From contig VAXK01000009.1 of the NCBI GenBank assembly GCA_005885565.1, positions 1 to 17,751 of the forward strand: a stretch of 17,751 nt of DNA, given 5' to 3'. This stretch comes from Actinomycetota bacterium (lineage in GTDB: Bacteria; Actinomycetota; Thermoleophilia; Gaiellales; Gaiellaceae). The notes under the pieces were generated by a model that saw only the letters and a list, made by a program, of their open reading frames with translations, was not told the DNA's origin and did not search any database. The position numbers and the translations under genes were made by a program. Shown here one piece after another: positions 6,719-13,683 of this stretch. Numbering within the stretch: the first letter of the stretch is position 1; the number at the start of each line of letters is the position of its first letter.

Positions 6719-7500
6719 GCGTCGAGCTCATCGACGAGCTCGAGGCCGGCGAGCTCGCGGTCGCGTTCGAGGGCGAGGAGCCGGAGACCGTGCTCGAGTG
6801 GGCGATCGAGCGCTTCTCGCCGCGCATCGCTATCTCGACCGCCTTCCAGAACGACGGGGTGGCGCTCCTCGACATGGCCTACAAGATCGATCCGGAGATC
6901 CGCCTGTTCAGCGTCGACACCGGCCGGCTCCCGCAGGAGACGTTCGACCTCGTCGAGCAGCTCCGCGACCGGTACTCGGGACTCAAGCTCGACCTCCTCG
7001 TCCCGAATGCACGCCACGTGGAGCGCATGGTCGCGCGCAACGGCCCGAACTTCTTCTACCGCTCGGTCGACAACCGGCTGCTCTGCTGCAACCTGCGCAA
7101 GGTCCAGCCGCTGACGAAGTACCTCCACTCGCTCGACGCCTGGGTCACGGGTCTGCGGCGCGACCAGTGGGCGACGCGGACGAACATCCGCAAGGTCGAG
7201 ATCGACCACGACCACGGCGCGATCGTGAAGCTGACCCCGCTCGCCGAGTGGACCGAGGAGGAGGTCTGGGACTACATCCGCGAGAACGACGTCCCCTACC
7301 ACCCGCTCTACGACCGCGGCTACACCTCGATCGGCTGCGCCCCGTGCACGCGGGCGATCCAGCCGGGGGAGCCGAACCGCGCGGGCCGCTGGTGGTGGGA
7401 GGAGAACGCGCCGAAGGAGTGCGGCATCCACTGCGCGATCGAGACCGGCGGTTTCGAGCACGAGCTCCATGCCATCCTCGGCGACGACGCGCACGCGTAG
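6715..7500 (+). CDS. cysH: APS reductase (thioredoxin-dependent adenylylsulfate reductase)
   Basis: This is a 261-residue protein of the PAPS-reductase family that reduces adenylylsulfate to sulfite using thioredoxin. STAFQNDGVALLDM (41-54) is the nucleotide-binding P-loop-like region, and FSVDTGRL (65-72) and TGLRRDQW (145-152) are family motifs. The paired cysteines CC (124-125) and CAPC (208, 211) bind the 4Fe-4S cluster that distinguishes APS from PAPS reductases. The catalytic Cys is C236 in KECGIH near the C-terminus. The start is TTG at 6715, chosen because GAGGT lies six bases upstream, it overlaps the preceding stop, and homologues begin about here. The same frame is open upstream, but that part encodes only an Arg/Ser-rich shadow sequence. 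The 3' end overlaps the start of the next gene by 32 bases. Confidence 0.93.
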   Translation: MSVELIDELEAGELAVAFEGEEPETVLEWAIERFSPRIAISTAFQNDGVALLDMAYKIDPEIRLFSVDTGRLPQETFDLVEQLRDRYSGLKLDLLVPNARHVERMVARNGPNFFYRSVDNRLLCCNLRKVQPLTKYLHSLDAWVTGLRRDQWATRTNIRKVEIDHDHGAIVKLTPLAEWTEEEVWDYIRENDVPYHPLYDRGYTSIGCAPCTRAIQPGEPNRAGRWWWEENAPKECGIHCAIETGGFEHELHAILGDDAHA

Positions 7501-7954
7501 GAGCACTGTCAAGCTCGGCGCCGAGGCACGCGAGGTCGTCCTGGGCGAGGCGCAGGCGGTGCTCGCGATGGTGCGGGACGACGAACGGCGCGGCCGCCTC
7601 GCGTCGCTCGTCGCCGCGATCGACGAGGGCGAGGTCGGCGAGGACGACGCGCAGGCGCTCGAGGAGCTCCTCGAGCTCGGCCTCCAGACCGGCCGCGTGC
7701 GCGCGCTCTACGGCCCGGGCGGCGAGCAGGCGGCGCTTCGCGTCTACCGGCAGCTTCCGCGCGGGAAGCTGGCCGGCGAGGCGGCCCGGGAGGTGACGCA
7801 GGCCCTCGCCTCGCTCGAGGGGAAGACCGTCGAAAGCGTCGCCCTCCAGGCCGTCGGCCCTGCGGCGTTCGTCCTGTCGTTGAGCGCGGACGGCGTCGAG
7901 CTCTCCGTGCGCCTCGACCGGCAGGGGGCTCGGTTGACCAGCGTCGGGATCTAG
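7469..7954 (+). CDS. Unrecognised protein of the sulfur-assimilation operon
   Basis: This 161-residue protein belongs to no family I recognise. ATG at 7469 overlaps the end of cysH; the first 13 residues are low-complexity Ser/Thr/Arg, so the real start may lie further in, although no better start codon was seen. Residues 14-70 look helical and acidic (an AQALEELLELGLQTGRVRAL stretch). A conserved-looking core YGPGGEQAALRVYRQLPRG (75-93) follows. The C-terminal 50 residues alternate like beta strands and end in VELSVRLDRQGARLTSVGI. There is no signal peptide, membrane segment or cysteine. Its place between cysH and ferredoxin suggests a role with sulfite reductase or its electron supply, which is inference only. 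Nucleotides 7691-7744 are repeated exactly, inverted, at 8852-8905. Confidence 0.72.
   Translation: MPSSATTRTRRSTVKLGAEAREVVLGEAQAVLAMVRDDERRGRLASLVAAIDEGEVGEDDAQALEELLELGLQTGRVRALYGPGGEQAALRVYRQLPRGKLAGEAAREVTQALASLEGKTVESVALQAVGPAAFVLSLSADGVELSVRLDRQGARLTSVGI
7691..7744 (+). repeat. 54-bp perfect inverted repeat, arm 1 (likely donor)
   Basis: These 54 bases are identical to the reverse complement of 8852-8905, with both flanks diverging at once. Here the segment is in frame inside the 161-residue gene and encodes the RVRALYGPGGEQAALRV region, which fits the surrounding protein, so this arm is likely the original copy. Confidence 0.95.
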
Positions 7955-7963
7955 GAGGGGGAG

Positions 7964-8269
7964 ATGACCTACATCATCGGAGAGCCCTGCATCGACGTCA
8001 AAGACCTTTCGTGCGTGAACGTCTGCCCTGTCGACTGCATCCATGTGGCCGACCGGATGCTCGTCATCGACCCGGCGGAGTGCATCGACTGTGCCGCGTG
8101 CGAGCCGGAGTGCCCGGTCGAGGCGATCTACCCGGAGAGCTCGCTGCCCGAGGAGTGGGAGCCGTTCGTGCGCATCAACTACGCCTTCGCGGACGGCATG
8201 GACGTCGTCGACGAGCTCGTCGAGGACTACGCAACCGAGCACGACGTGCAGAACGAGCCGGTGGCGTGA
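7964..8269 (+). CDS. fdxA: Seven-iron-type ferredoxin (FdxA-like)
   Basis: This 101-residue protein starts MTYIIGEPCIDVKDLSC, the hallmark start of actinobacterial FdxA. Cysteines at 9, 17, 21 and 25 (C-x7-C-x3-CP) and at 40, 43, 46 and 50 (C-x2-C-x2-C-x3-CP) provide a 3Fe-4S and a 4Fe-4S site. The acidic C-terminus (VVDELVEDYATEHD) is the usual tail. The gene has an excellent ribosome binding site (AGGAGGGG, 7953-7960). In this operon it is the obvious electron donor to sulfite reductase, though which reductase recharges it is not shown. Its stop overlaps the next start as GTGA. Confidence 0.93.
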   Translation: MTYIIGEPCIDVKDLSCVNVCPVDCIHVADRMLVIDPAECIDCAACEPECPVEAIYPESSLPEEWEPFVRINYAFADGMDVVDELVEDYATEHDVQNEPVA

Positions 8270-8829
8270 GTGAGAAGCGCTACTACATGGCGTGCCTCGA
8301 CCTCGCGGGCCGCAGCTGCCTCGTCGTCGGCGGCGGCTCGGTCGGCCTCGAGAAGACCCGCGGCCTGGTCGACTGCGCCGCGCGGGTAACGGTCGTCGCT
8401 CCCGAGCTCACGCCGGAGCTGCACGAGCTACCGGTCGAGCTCCTCGAGCGCCGCTTCGAGAGCCGCGACCTCGACGAGCGCTTCCTCGTCGTCGCGGCGA
8501 CCTCCGACACGAAGCTGAACCGCCGCATCTACGCGGAGGCCGAGGAACGGCTGCTCCTCTGCAACGTCGCCGACGCGCTCGAGATCTGCAACTTCATCCT
8601 CCCCGCGGTCCACCGCGCCGATCCGGTCGCGATCGCGGTCACGACGAGCGGCGCCTCGCCTGCGCTCGCGCAGCGGATCAGGGGCGAGGTCGCCGAGCGC
8701 TACGGGATCGAGTACGCCCATCTCGCGCGGCGCCTCGGCGAGCTCCGCCCGTGGGCGAAGGAGAACCTCGCCACGTACGAGGAGAGGCGCGACTTCTTCC
8801 AAGCGCTCGTGGAGGACGCGCTCCCATGA
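8266..8829 (+). CDS. Precorrin-2 dehydrogenase (siroheme synthesis, CysG N-terminal type)
   Basis: This 187-residue protein oxidises precorrin-2 to sirohydrochlorin with NAD+, a step towards the siroheme cofactor of sulfite reductase. CLVVGGGSVGLEKTRGL (18-34) is the Rossmann NAD-binding loop with the family Lys. CNVADALEICNFILPAV and IAVTTSGASPALAQRIR are the usual second motifs. The C-terminal helices (RPWAKENL...RRDFFQALVED) match the family. The start is GTG at 8266, overlapping the ferredoxin stop as GTGA. The stop overlaps the next start as ATGA at 8826-8829. Some relatives also insert iron; that cannot be settled here. Confidence 0.92.
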   Translation: MSEKRYYMACLDLAGRSCLVVGGGSVGLEKTRGLVDCAARVTVVAPELTPELHELPVELLERRFESRDLDERFLVVAATSDTKLNRRIYAEAEERLLLCNVADALEICNFILPAVHRADPVAIAVTTSGASPALAQRIRGEVAERYGIEYAHLARRLGELRPWAKENLATYEERRDFFQALVEDALP

Positions 8830-9062
8830 CCGTGTACCTGGTGGGCGCGGGGACGCGAAGCGCCGCCTGCTCGCCGCCCGGGCCGTAGAGCGCGCGCACG
8901 CGGCCCGAGCAGCGGGTCGTGCTCGCGCCGCTGCCGGAGGTCGCCGAGGCGGCACGAGAGCTCGAGCCGCCGGCGCTCGTCGTCGTCGGCGAGGTCGTCC
9001 GGCTCGCCGGCTACGCCTCGCTCGACGCCGCCCAGATGTTGAGGTCGCTCTCCGTCGCGTAG
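8826..9062 (+). pseudogene. Gutted uroporphyrinogen-III C-methyltransferase (SUMT) gene
   Basis: ATG at 8826, coupled to the previous gene by ATGA, begins MTVYLVGAG, the exact N-terminal start of SUMT enzymes (normally followed by PGDPGLLT). Instead the sequence enters the 54-bp inverted repeat and meets TAG at 8886. Right after the repeat, in the same frame, TRPEQRVV and then ELEPPALVVVGEVVRLAG appear, matching the SUMT C-terminus (TxPxQRVV ... PPALVVVGEVV). A whole SUMT is about 250 residues, so more than 600 bp of coding sequence is missing between these ends. The leftover tail runs 52 bp into the convergent aldo/keto reductase gene. As written this copy cannot methylate uroporphyrinogen III; another copy elsewhere, or an error in this sequence, must be assumed if siroheme is made. 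Confidence 0.8.
8852..8905 (-). repeat. 54-bp perfect inverted repeat, arm 2 (inserted copy)
   Basis: This is the exact reverse complement of 7691-7744. It sits at the junction between the SUMT N-terminal and C-terminal remnants and brings an in-frame TAG. Its last bases (ACGCGGCC) also fit the expected SUMT codons for T-R-P, so a short stretch of microhomology may exist at that junction. Confidence 0.95.
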
Positions 9063-10036
9063 CGGTCGATCTCCGCGAGCTCGTCGGCGGTGAAGTCGAG
9101 CCGCTCGAGCGCGCCGACGTTCTGCTCCAGCTGCTCGACGCTGCTCGCTCCCACGAGCGCCGAGGTGACCCGCTCGTCGCGGAGCGTCCACGCGAGCGCC
9201 ATCTGGGCGAGGGTCTGGCCGCGGCGATCGGCGATCTCGTTCAGGGCCCGGATCTTGGCGAGCGCCTCGTCGGTGAGGAGGCTGCGCGAGAACGTGCCGT
9301 CGAGGCTCGCGCGCGAGCCGGCCGGGACGCCGTCGAGGTAGCGATCGGTGAGCATCCCCTGCGCGAGCGGCGAGAAGCAGATGCAACCGACGCCGAGCTC
9401 GCCGAGCGCGTCGAGCAGCTCCGGCTCGATCCAGCGGTTCAGCAGCGAGTACGAGGGCTGGTGGATGAGGAGCGGCGTCCCCAGCTCGCGGAGGATCGCT
9501 GCCGCCTCGCGCGTCTTCTGCGCCGAGTACGACGAGATGCCGACGTAGAGCGCCTTCCCCTGCCGAACCGCGGCGTCGAGCGCGCCCATCGTCTCCTCGA
9601 GCGGCGTCTCCGGGTCGAAGCGGTGCGAGTAGAAGATGTCCACGTAGTCGAGCCCCATCCGGCCGAGGCTCTGGTCGAGGCTCGCGAGCAGGTACTTGCG
9701 CGACCCCCACTCCCCGTACGGCCCCGGCCACATGTCGTAGCCGGCCTTGGTGGAGACGACGAGCTCGTCCCGGTAGGGCGCGAGGTCTTGGCGGAGGAGG
9801 CGCCCGAAGCTCTCCTCAGCCGATCCGTACGGCGGCCCGTAGTTGTTCGCGAGGTCGAAGTGCGTGATGCCGAGGTCGAAGGCGCGCCGGACGATCGCGC
9901 GCGAGGTCTCGAGCGCCCGCTCGGTGCCGAAGTTCTGCCAGAGCCCGAAGGAGATCGCCGGGAGCAGGAGGCCGCTTCGGCCCGAGCGCCGGTAGGCCAT
10001 CCGGTCGTACCGCTCTGTTGCGGGCAGGTACGTCAT
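9011..10036 (-). CDS. Aldo/keto reductase, L-glyceraldehyde-3-phosphate reductase (YghZ) type
   Basis: This 341-residue NADPH-dependent aldo/keto reductase is very close to E. coli YghZ along its whole length. Shared blocks include ERYDRMAYRRSGRSGLLLPA, THFDLANNYGPPYGSAEESF (with catalytic Asp and Tyr), STKAGYDMWPGPYG (catalytic Lys), YVDIFYSHR (catalytic His), and LNIWAASSEA at the end. YghZ reduces L-glyceraldehyde 3-phosphate and methylglyoxal and detoxifies reactive carbonyls. The ATG at 10036 gives the same N-terminus as YghZ. The gene follows the small unknown gene at 10075-10401 by 38 bases on the same strand, without a visible terminator. Its 3' end overlaps the SUMT remnant. Confidence 0.95.
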   Translation of the reverse strand: MTYLPATERYDRMAYRRSGRSGLLLPAISFGLWQNFGTERALETSRAIVRRAFDLGITHFDLANNYGPPYGSAEESFGRLLRQDLAPYRDELVVSTKAGYDMWPGPYGEWGSRKYLLASLDQSLGRMGLDYVDIFYSHRFDPETPLEETMGALDAAVRQGKALYVGISSYSAQKTREAAAILRELGTPLLIHQPSYSLLNRWIEPELLDALGELGVGCICFSPLAQGMLTDRYLDGVPAGSRASLDGTFSRSLLTDEALAKIRALNEIADRRGQTLAQMALAWTLRDERVTSALVGASSVEQLEQNVGALERLDFTADELAEIDRYATESDLNIWAASSEA

Positions 10037-10074
10037 CGTCTTGATCGTACGTCCCGGGAAGCCGGCGGCCTCGC

Positions 10075-10401
10075 TTACGGGCCGAGCAGCTCGGGATGCT
10101 CTTTTCGGAATCCCTCGACCATGCCGGGCAGGAGCCCGAGCTCGGCGTATTGAGCAGCTTTCCCTTGGTCGATAAGCATCCGCACGGCCTCCGGGCGCAT
10201 CATGGACACCGTCTGCTCCGCGAGCCGGCGAGCGAGCTCCCTCGCCGGTCCCTCCGCGGCGCGACCCACGGCCTCCGAAGAGCCGGCATGCTGCGCCGCT
10301 CGAGTCAGCTCGGCGTAACAGGGCGGGAAGTACTCGACGGCGAGCTCACGCACCAGCGCCTGCGATACAGCAGTGTCAGCCTTCCGTCTAAAAAGTCCCA
10401 C
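10075..10401 (-). CDS. Small helical protein of unknown function
   Basis: This 108-residue protein starts at GTG 10401 behind a strong ribosome binding site (GGGAGG, six bases away). It is mostly amphipathic helix: MGLFRRKADTAVSQALVREL at the start, an Ala/Arg-rich middle, then MLIDQGKAAQYAELGLLPGM and EGFRKEHPELLGP at the end. No membrane segment, signal or catalytic motif is seen, and I do not recognise a family. It lies 72 bp after the membrane protein of the CHAT operon on the same strand, so it could be that operon's last gene. The longer gap, its own strong site and the short distance to the aldo/keto reductase gene leave this open. Confidence 0.72.
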   Translation of the reverse strand: MGLFRRKADTAVSQALVRELAVEYFPPCYAELTRAAQHAGSSEAVGRAAEGPARELARRLAEQTVSMMRPEAVRMLIDQGKAAQYAELGLLPGMVEGFRKEHPELLGP

Positions 10402-10473
10402 GGTTGCCTCCCTCTCGATGAGTGTGGCCGGTCTTCGACACTTGCTGACGCGCCCGAGGTCTCGCCGGTCCGG

Positions 10474-11973
10474 TCACCGAATGGGCCGGGCGACGACGTA
10501 GGTCGCATGCGCCGCAGAGGAATACTCCTCGAGACGAGATCGCGGAATCGCGACCACGACCCATCCGGCTCCCGGGTCGGCGTCGAGGACGAGGGTCCGG
10601 GGAAAGACGTGCGTGCGTCGGGAGACGACCGTGAGCGAGACGACGTCGCCGCGACGCAGACGCTCGGCGGCTGCCCACGGCCGCACGTGGGGAACGGTCA
10701 CGGCGACCCGTCCCGCGAGAAGGCGCTCGTCCCGCCGCGGTGCGAGCGCTTGCGCGGGAACCGGGTGCAGTGCGTGAAGCGGCTCGACCGCGTAGCGACC
10801 GACGACCGCTGCCGCGGATCGCGCGGCGCCTCTCGCGTCGACGGCGTCGACCGACTTCTCGGCGACGTCTCGCTCTCCAAGGAGTCGGAAGGCGGCCACG
10901 TCGTGCCTCGGCACGGGCACACGGACCTGTGACTCCGGAGAGACCGCCATCCAGAGCGACAGCGCGGCGACGGCGGCGGCGGTCGTCGTCCAGCCGACGA
11001 ACGGAACAGGATCACGCGGCTTCGTCAGCAAGGGGGGCGGCGCGGGCAGCGTCGCAACCTTCCGCGCCGGAAACGACAACGGCAGGTTCTTCGAGAAGAA
11101 GCGCGTGAGCTTGAGCCACTCCTCCTCCTCGAGCGCCGTGGGGGGAATCGGCCGGCCGAGCTGCTGCAGGAGCTCCTTCCGGTGCAGGTCGAAGATCGCG
11201 CGGACGAACTCGCCGTACGCGAGGGAGCTCTGCAGCGCGTTCCGGTAGAAGATCCACGCCAGCGGGACGCCCGCGGCGCAGGCGAGGAAGAGCTCCCAGC
11301 GATCGGTGAGCGCAGCGAGCAGCGGACACCACACGAGCGCGAACGCGCCCGACACGACCGACATGAGCAGCATGAAGTCCCGCGTCAGCTTCGACTCCTC
11401 GAGCGGCGCCACCGCTTCCGCGCTCAGGATCGGCCGCAGCCGGGTCCAGATGATCGCCGAGTCGATCCCGTAGCGGTCGTACGCGTAGACCTCGGAGGCC
11501 CGCAGGATGTTCCCGAGTCGGGTCGGCAGCGTCTTGTCGAGGTGTGCCGGCGGCGGGTACAGCGAGCTCTGGAGGGCGTAGATCTCGTTCTGCTCGCTGG
11601 GCGTGGGTGCGGTGCGCGCCCGGTGCTCCAGGTAGCGCCAGCACCGCTTGTGGAACTCCGAGCGCCGGTTGCGAAGCCAGCGGAACGGCTGACGGCTCGG
11701 CCAGTAGCCCTCGAACAACCGCGTGATCGCAAACGAGAGGTTGTGCAGGACATACGCGACGACGACCGCTAGCAGCACCGCGACGAGAACGGAGATCGTC
11801 TGAAGCCCCGCCGGAAGGGTCGTCCAGTCGTCGAGACTGGCGCCTAGCCCACGGGTGATCTCGAGAGCGAGCGCGAGGCTGGCGACCTCGATCACGAGGA
11901 TCGGAAGGAGGGCTCCGAGCACGAACGCCCGCCCGAAATATCCACCGATCGCTTGGAGCAGCGCGCCGAACAT
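10474..11973 (-). CDS. Multi-pass membrane protein with SAF-like C-terminal domain, CHAT-operon partner
   Basis: This is a 499-residue protein. Hydrophobic segments at about 16-37, 58-83, 199-222, 227-245 and 325-344 suggest five membrane passes. Between the second and third lies a charged cytosolic-looking region (90-195), and 250-320 is a charged helical segment with EEEEWLKLTRFF. Residues 350-450 (RVPVPRHDVAAFRLLGERDV ... VGRYAVEPLHALHPVPAQAL ... LRRGDVVSLTVV) resemble a SAF domain as in CpaB/FlgA. The C-terminus is WVVVAIPRSRLEEYSSAAHA. Start ATG 11973 is seven bases after the CBS-protein stop; the same frame is open upstream but encodes shadow sequence. In this operon it is the only membrane component, so it may be the anchor, effector or substrate of the CHAT protease. 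I do not recognise a named family for the whole protein. Confidence 0.82.
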   Translation of the reverse strand: MFGALLQAIGGYFGRAFVLGALLPILVIEVASLALALEITRGLGASLDDWTTLPAGLQTISVLVAVLLAVVVAYVLHNLSFAITRLFEGYWPSRQPFRWLRNRRSEFHKRCWRYLEHRARTAPTPSEQNEIYALQSSLYPPPAHLDKTLPTRLGNILRASEVYAYDRYGIDSAIIWTRLRPILSAEAVAPLEESKLTRDFMLLMSVVSGAFALVWCPLLAALTDRWELFLACAAGVPLAWIFYRNALQSSLAYGEFVRAIFDLHRKELLQQLGRPIPPTALEEEEWLKLTRFFSKNLPLSFPARKVATLPAPPPLLTKPRDPVPFVGWTTTAAAVAALSLWMAVSPESQVRVPVPRHDVAAFRLLGERDVAEKSVDAVDARGAARSAAAVVGRYAVEPLHALHPVPAQALAPRRDERLLAGRVAVTVPHVRPWAAAERLRRGDVVSLTVVSRRTHVFPRTLVLDADPGAGWVVVAIPRSRLEEYSSAAHATYVVARPIR

Positions 11974-11980
11974 CGCCCGT

Positions 11981-12508
11981 CTAGACGACGAGCTGCATCG
12001 GGTGGCCGTCCGCGCACCGCGGCGGGTTCGACCGGTCGTAGTAGCCGATGACCCGCCGCTCGCCGTCGACCGGACATTCGAAGACGAGCGTGTCGATCGG
12101 TGCACCTTCGAGACGATCGGCGCCCGAACGGCTGGCCGTCAGCGCCAAGTCGGCGAGAACGGAGCGCGGGACCAGCCCGAGCAGGTTCTCTTTCGACACG
12201 ACCAGCACCCCGGGGAGCCTCGGCCGCAGGACGAGCTCGCGTGCCGTCTCGCCTGCGACGTGCTCGAGACGCTCGTCTGCGTCGACGATCACCGGGTGGT
12301 GGAGGTCGAGCGCTTCGGTCCGCACGCTCGGCTCGGCGGCCTGGAGCTGCTCCATCGTCACCAGCATGTACCGCCGCTCGCCTCCGGGGACGACGGCGAC
12401 GTCGGCCTTGGCCTGCCTCATCTTCTCGAGCGCCCCTTCCACGGTCTCGTGTCGCCCCAGCTCCGGGACCGGCCGAACGACGTCGCGCACACGCTCCGGC
12501 TTCTTCAC
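11981..12508 (-). CDS. CBS-domain-pair protein with C-terminal zinc-ribbon-like motif
   Basis: This is a 175-residue protein. Residues 5-55 (VRDVVRPVPELGRHETVEGA ... YMLVTMEQL) and 63-123 (ALDLHHPVIVDADERLEHVA ... GVLVVSKENLLGLVPRSVL) look like two CBS motifs, which together bind adenine nucleotides such as ATP, AMP or cyclic di-AMP. The C-terminus has FECPVDG (C145) and PPRCADGHPM (C165, H169), a small metal-binding ribbon with fewer ligands than a full zinc finger. The start is GTG 12508 with GGAGGT four bases upstream; that site overlaps the stop of the CHAT gene, two bases away. It may give the protease system a nucleotide- or stress-sensing input. The CBS assignment is by eye, and the divergent first repeat makes it moderately certain. 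Confidence 0.75.
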   Translation of the reverse strand: MKKPERVRDVVRPVPELGRHETVEGALEKMRQAKADVAVVPGGERRYMLVTMEQLQAAEPSVRTEALDLHHPVIVDADERLEHVAGETARELVLRPRLPGVLVVSKENLLGLVPRSVLADLALTASRSGADRLEGAPIDTLVFECPVDGERRVIGYYDRSNPPRCADGHPMQLVV

Positions 12509-12510
12509 GA

Positions 12511-13683
12511 CTACCTCCAGTCTCCCACGAGGACGAACGGCGCCCATGCGGCGAAGTGACTGAACGGCCGCCAAGGGCCTTCGGAGGGTCGCGGTATGCG
12601 TCGCTCCGCCGCGAGCAGGCTCGAGTACGCCAGGCCCTCGAATCGCTCGGCGGCAGCGTCGTCGCCAGAGGCACGCAGGGCCGCGGCCCGGCGCTCGACG
12701 TACTCGAGCACCTGATCGTCCGTCATCTGCATCAGCTCGGTCGCGGCGCGCTGAAGCGCGCGTGCCTTGTGGAGCTCTGCGAGACCGCGGTAGAAGCGGT
12801 CCATCAGGATCAGCGTCGACAGGTCGTCGACGCGCCACAGGCTGACGACGACCGAGGGGACGCCGGCGTACACGAGCGCCCGGGTGAGACCGAGGAGCTC
12901 GTCGCCCGGTCGGCGAGCGTTCACCCCGCTCTCGCACGCGCTCAGGACGACGAGGTCTGCGGACAGCGTGAGACCGAAGATGTCCTCCGCGCTCAGGATC
13001 TCCGCCCCGCCGTGATCGGGTGCGAGGACGATGCCGGAGCGAAGCGGCTCCGCCGCGTCAAAGGTGCCGTGGCACGCGAGGTGGACCACACCGGCCGGCG
13101 GCGAATCGCCCATGCGATCGAGGAAGGCGGTCCGCGTCGCGTCCGCGCCGACGAGCGCGTTCGTTCCGAGCGCGGCCGCGACCGCCTCCGCCTCGTCTCG
13201 AGCGAACGGCAGATCGCCGAGCGAGTCGCCGAGCACGAGCGCGGCGGCCCCGCGCGGCCGCTGCCGCTTCTGGCGGCAGTAGCGCATGACCGACGCACTC
13301 GGCGTGTAGACGACCGGGTTCCGCTCGAGCAGGAGCGATCCGCCGACCCGCAGCGCGTGCAGGGGCAGGTAATGGAGCACGTCGTGGGGAACGAGCCACA
13401 CGGGATCACCTTCCGCGCACCACTCGCCCAGCGGGGCGACGAGCGGGTCGAGGAGCTCTTGCCAGGAGCCGAGGTTCGCTCGGTCGAGCCTCGAGCGCGC
13501 CGGCTCGGCGCCGCCACCGTTCGCGCCGGTCGAGCCGAGCTCGGCGGCGACGAAGTCGCGAAGGTCCGCGAGTGTGAGCGAGACCTCCACGACCTCCGGC
13601 TCCCCGAGGTCCGCGCGCAAGCCGAAGACGAACGTGGCCTCGTGTGAAACGAAGTACTCGGCGAAGACGGCGTTCCCGCTCAC
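12511..13683 (-). CDS. CHAT-domain caspase-like protease
   Basis: This 390-residue CHAT peptidase (clan CD, related to caspases and separase) has the catalytic dyad VVHLACHGTFD (H205) and LVVLSACESG (C250). Upstream are the PVWLVPHDVLHYLPLHAL and VVYTPSASVMRY blocks. The C-terminal half has DELLGLTRALVYAGVPSVVV, SLWRVDD and the closing FSHFAAWAPFVLVGDW, all standard for the domain, so it should be active. The first 25 residues (AVFAEYFVSHEATFVFGLRA) correspond to the strand after the TPR-CHAT linker, meaning the protein begins in the middle of what is usually one polypeptide. Start GTG 13683 overlaps the TPR-gene stop as GTGA. A 25-40 residue insert at 318-350 before the last motif is a likely lid. 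The substrate is unknown; candidates are the membrane or CBS proteins downstream. Confidence 0.95.
   Translation of the reverse strand: MSGNAVFAEYFVSHEATFVFGLRADLGEPEVVEVSLTLADLRDFVAAELGSTGANGGGAEPARSRLDRANLGSWQELLDPLVAPLGEWCAEGDPVWLVPHDVLHYLPLHALRVGGSLLLERNPVVYTPSASVMRYCRQKRQRPRGAAALVLGDSLGDLPFARDEAEAVAAALGTNALVGADATRTAFLDRMGDSPPAGVVHLACHGTFDAAEPLRSGIVLAPDHGGAEILSAEDIFGLTLSADLVVLSACESGVNARRPGDELLGLTRALVYAGVPSVVVSLWRVDDLSTLILMDRFYRGLAELHKARALQRAATELMQMTDDQVLEYVERRAAALRASGDDAAAERFEGLAYSSLLAAERRIPRPSEGPWRPFSHFAAWAPFVLVGDWR

Noticed and set aside
8852..8905. The second 54-bp copy as a mobile element or REP-type repeat
   Set aside because: Only two copies are seen, the first is ordinary coding sequence, and there are no terminal inverted repeats or target duplications. 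A templated insertion or artefact explains it better.
10402..10473. Terminator or promoter in the 72-bp gap after the CHAT-operon membrane gene
   Set aside because: Short GC-rich inverted segments exist but no stem with a T-run and no convincing -10/-35 pair; only the Shine-Dalgarno of the next gene is clear.
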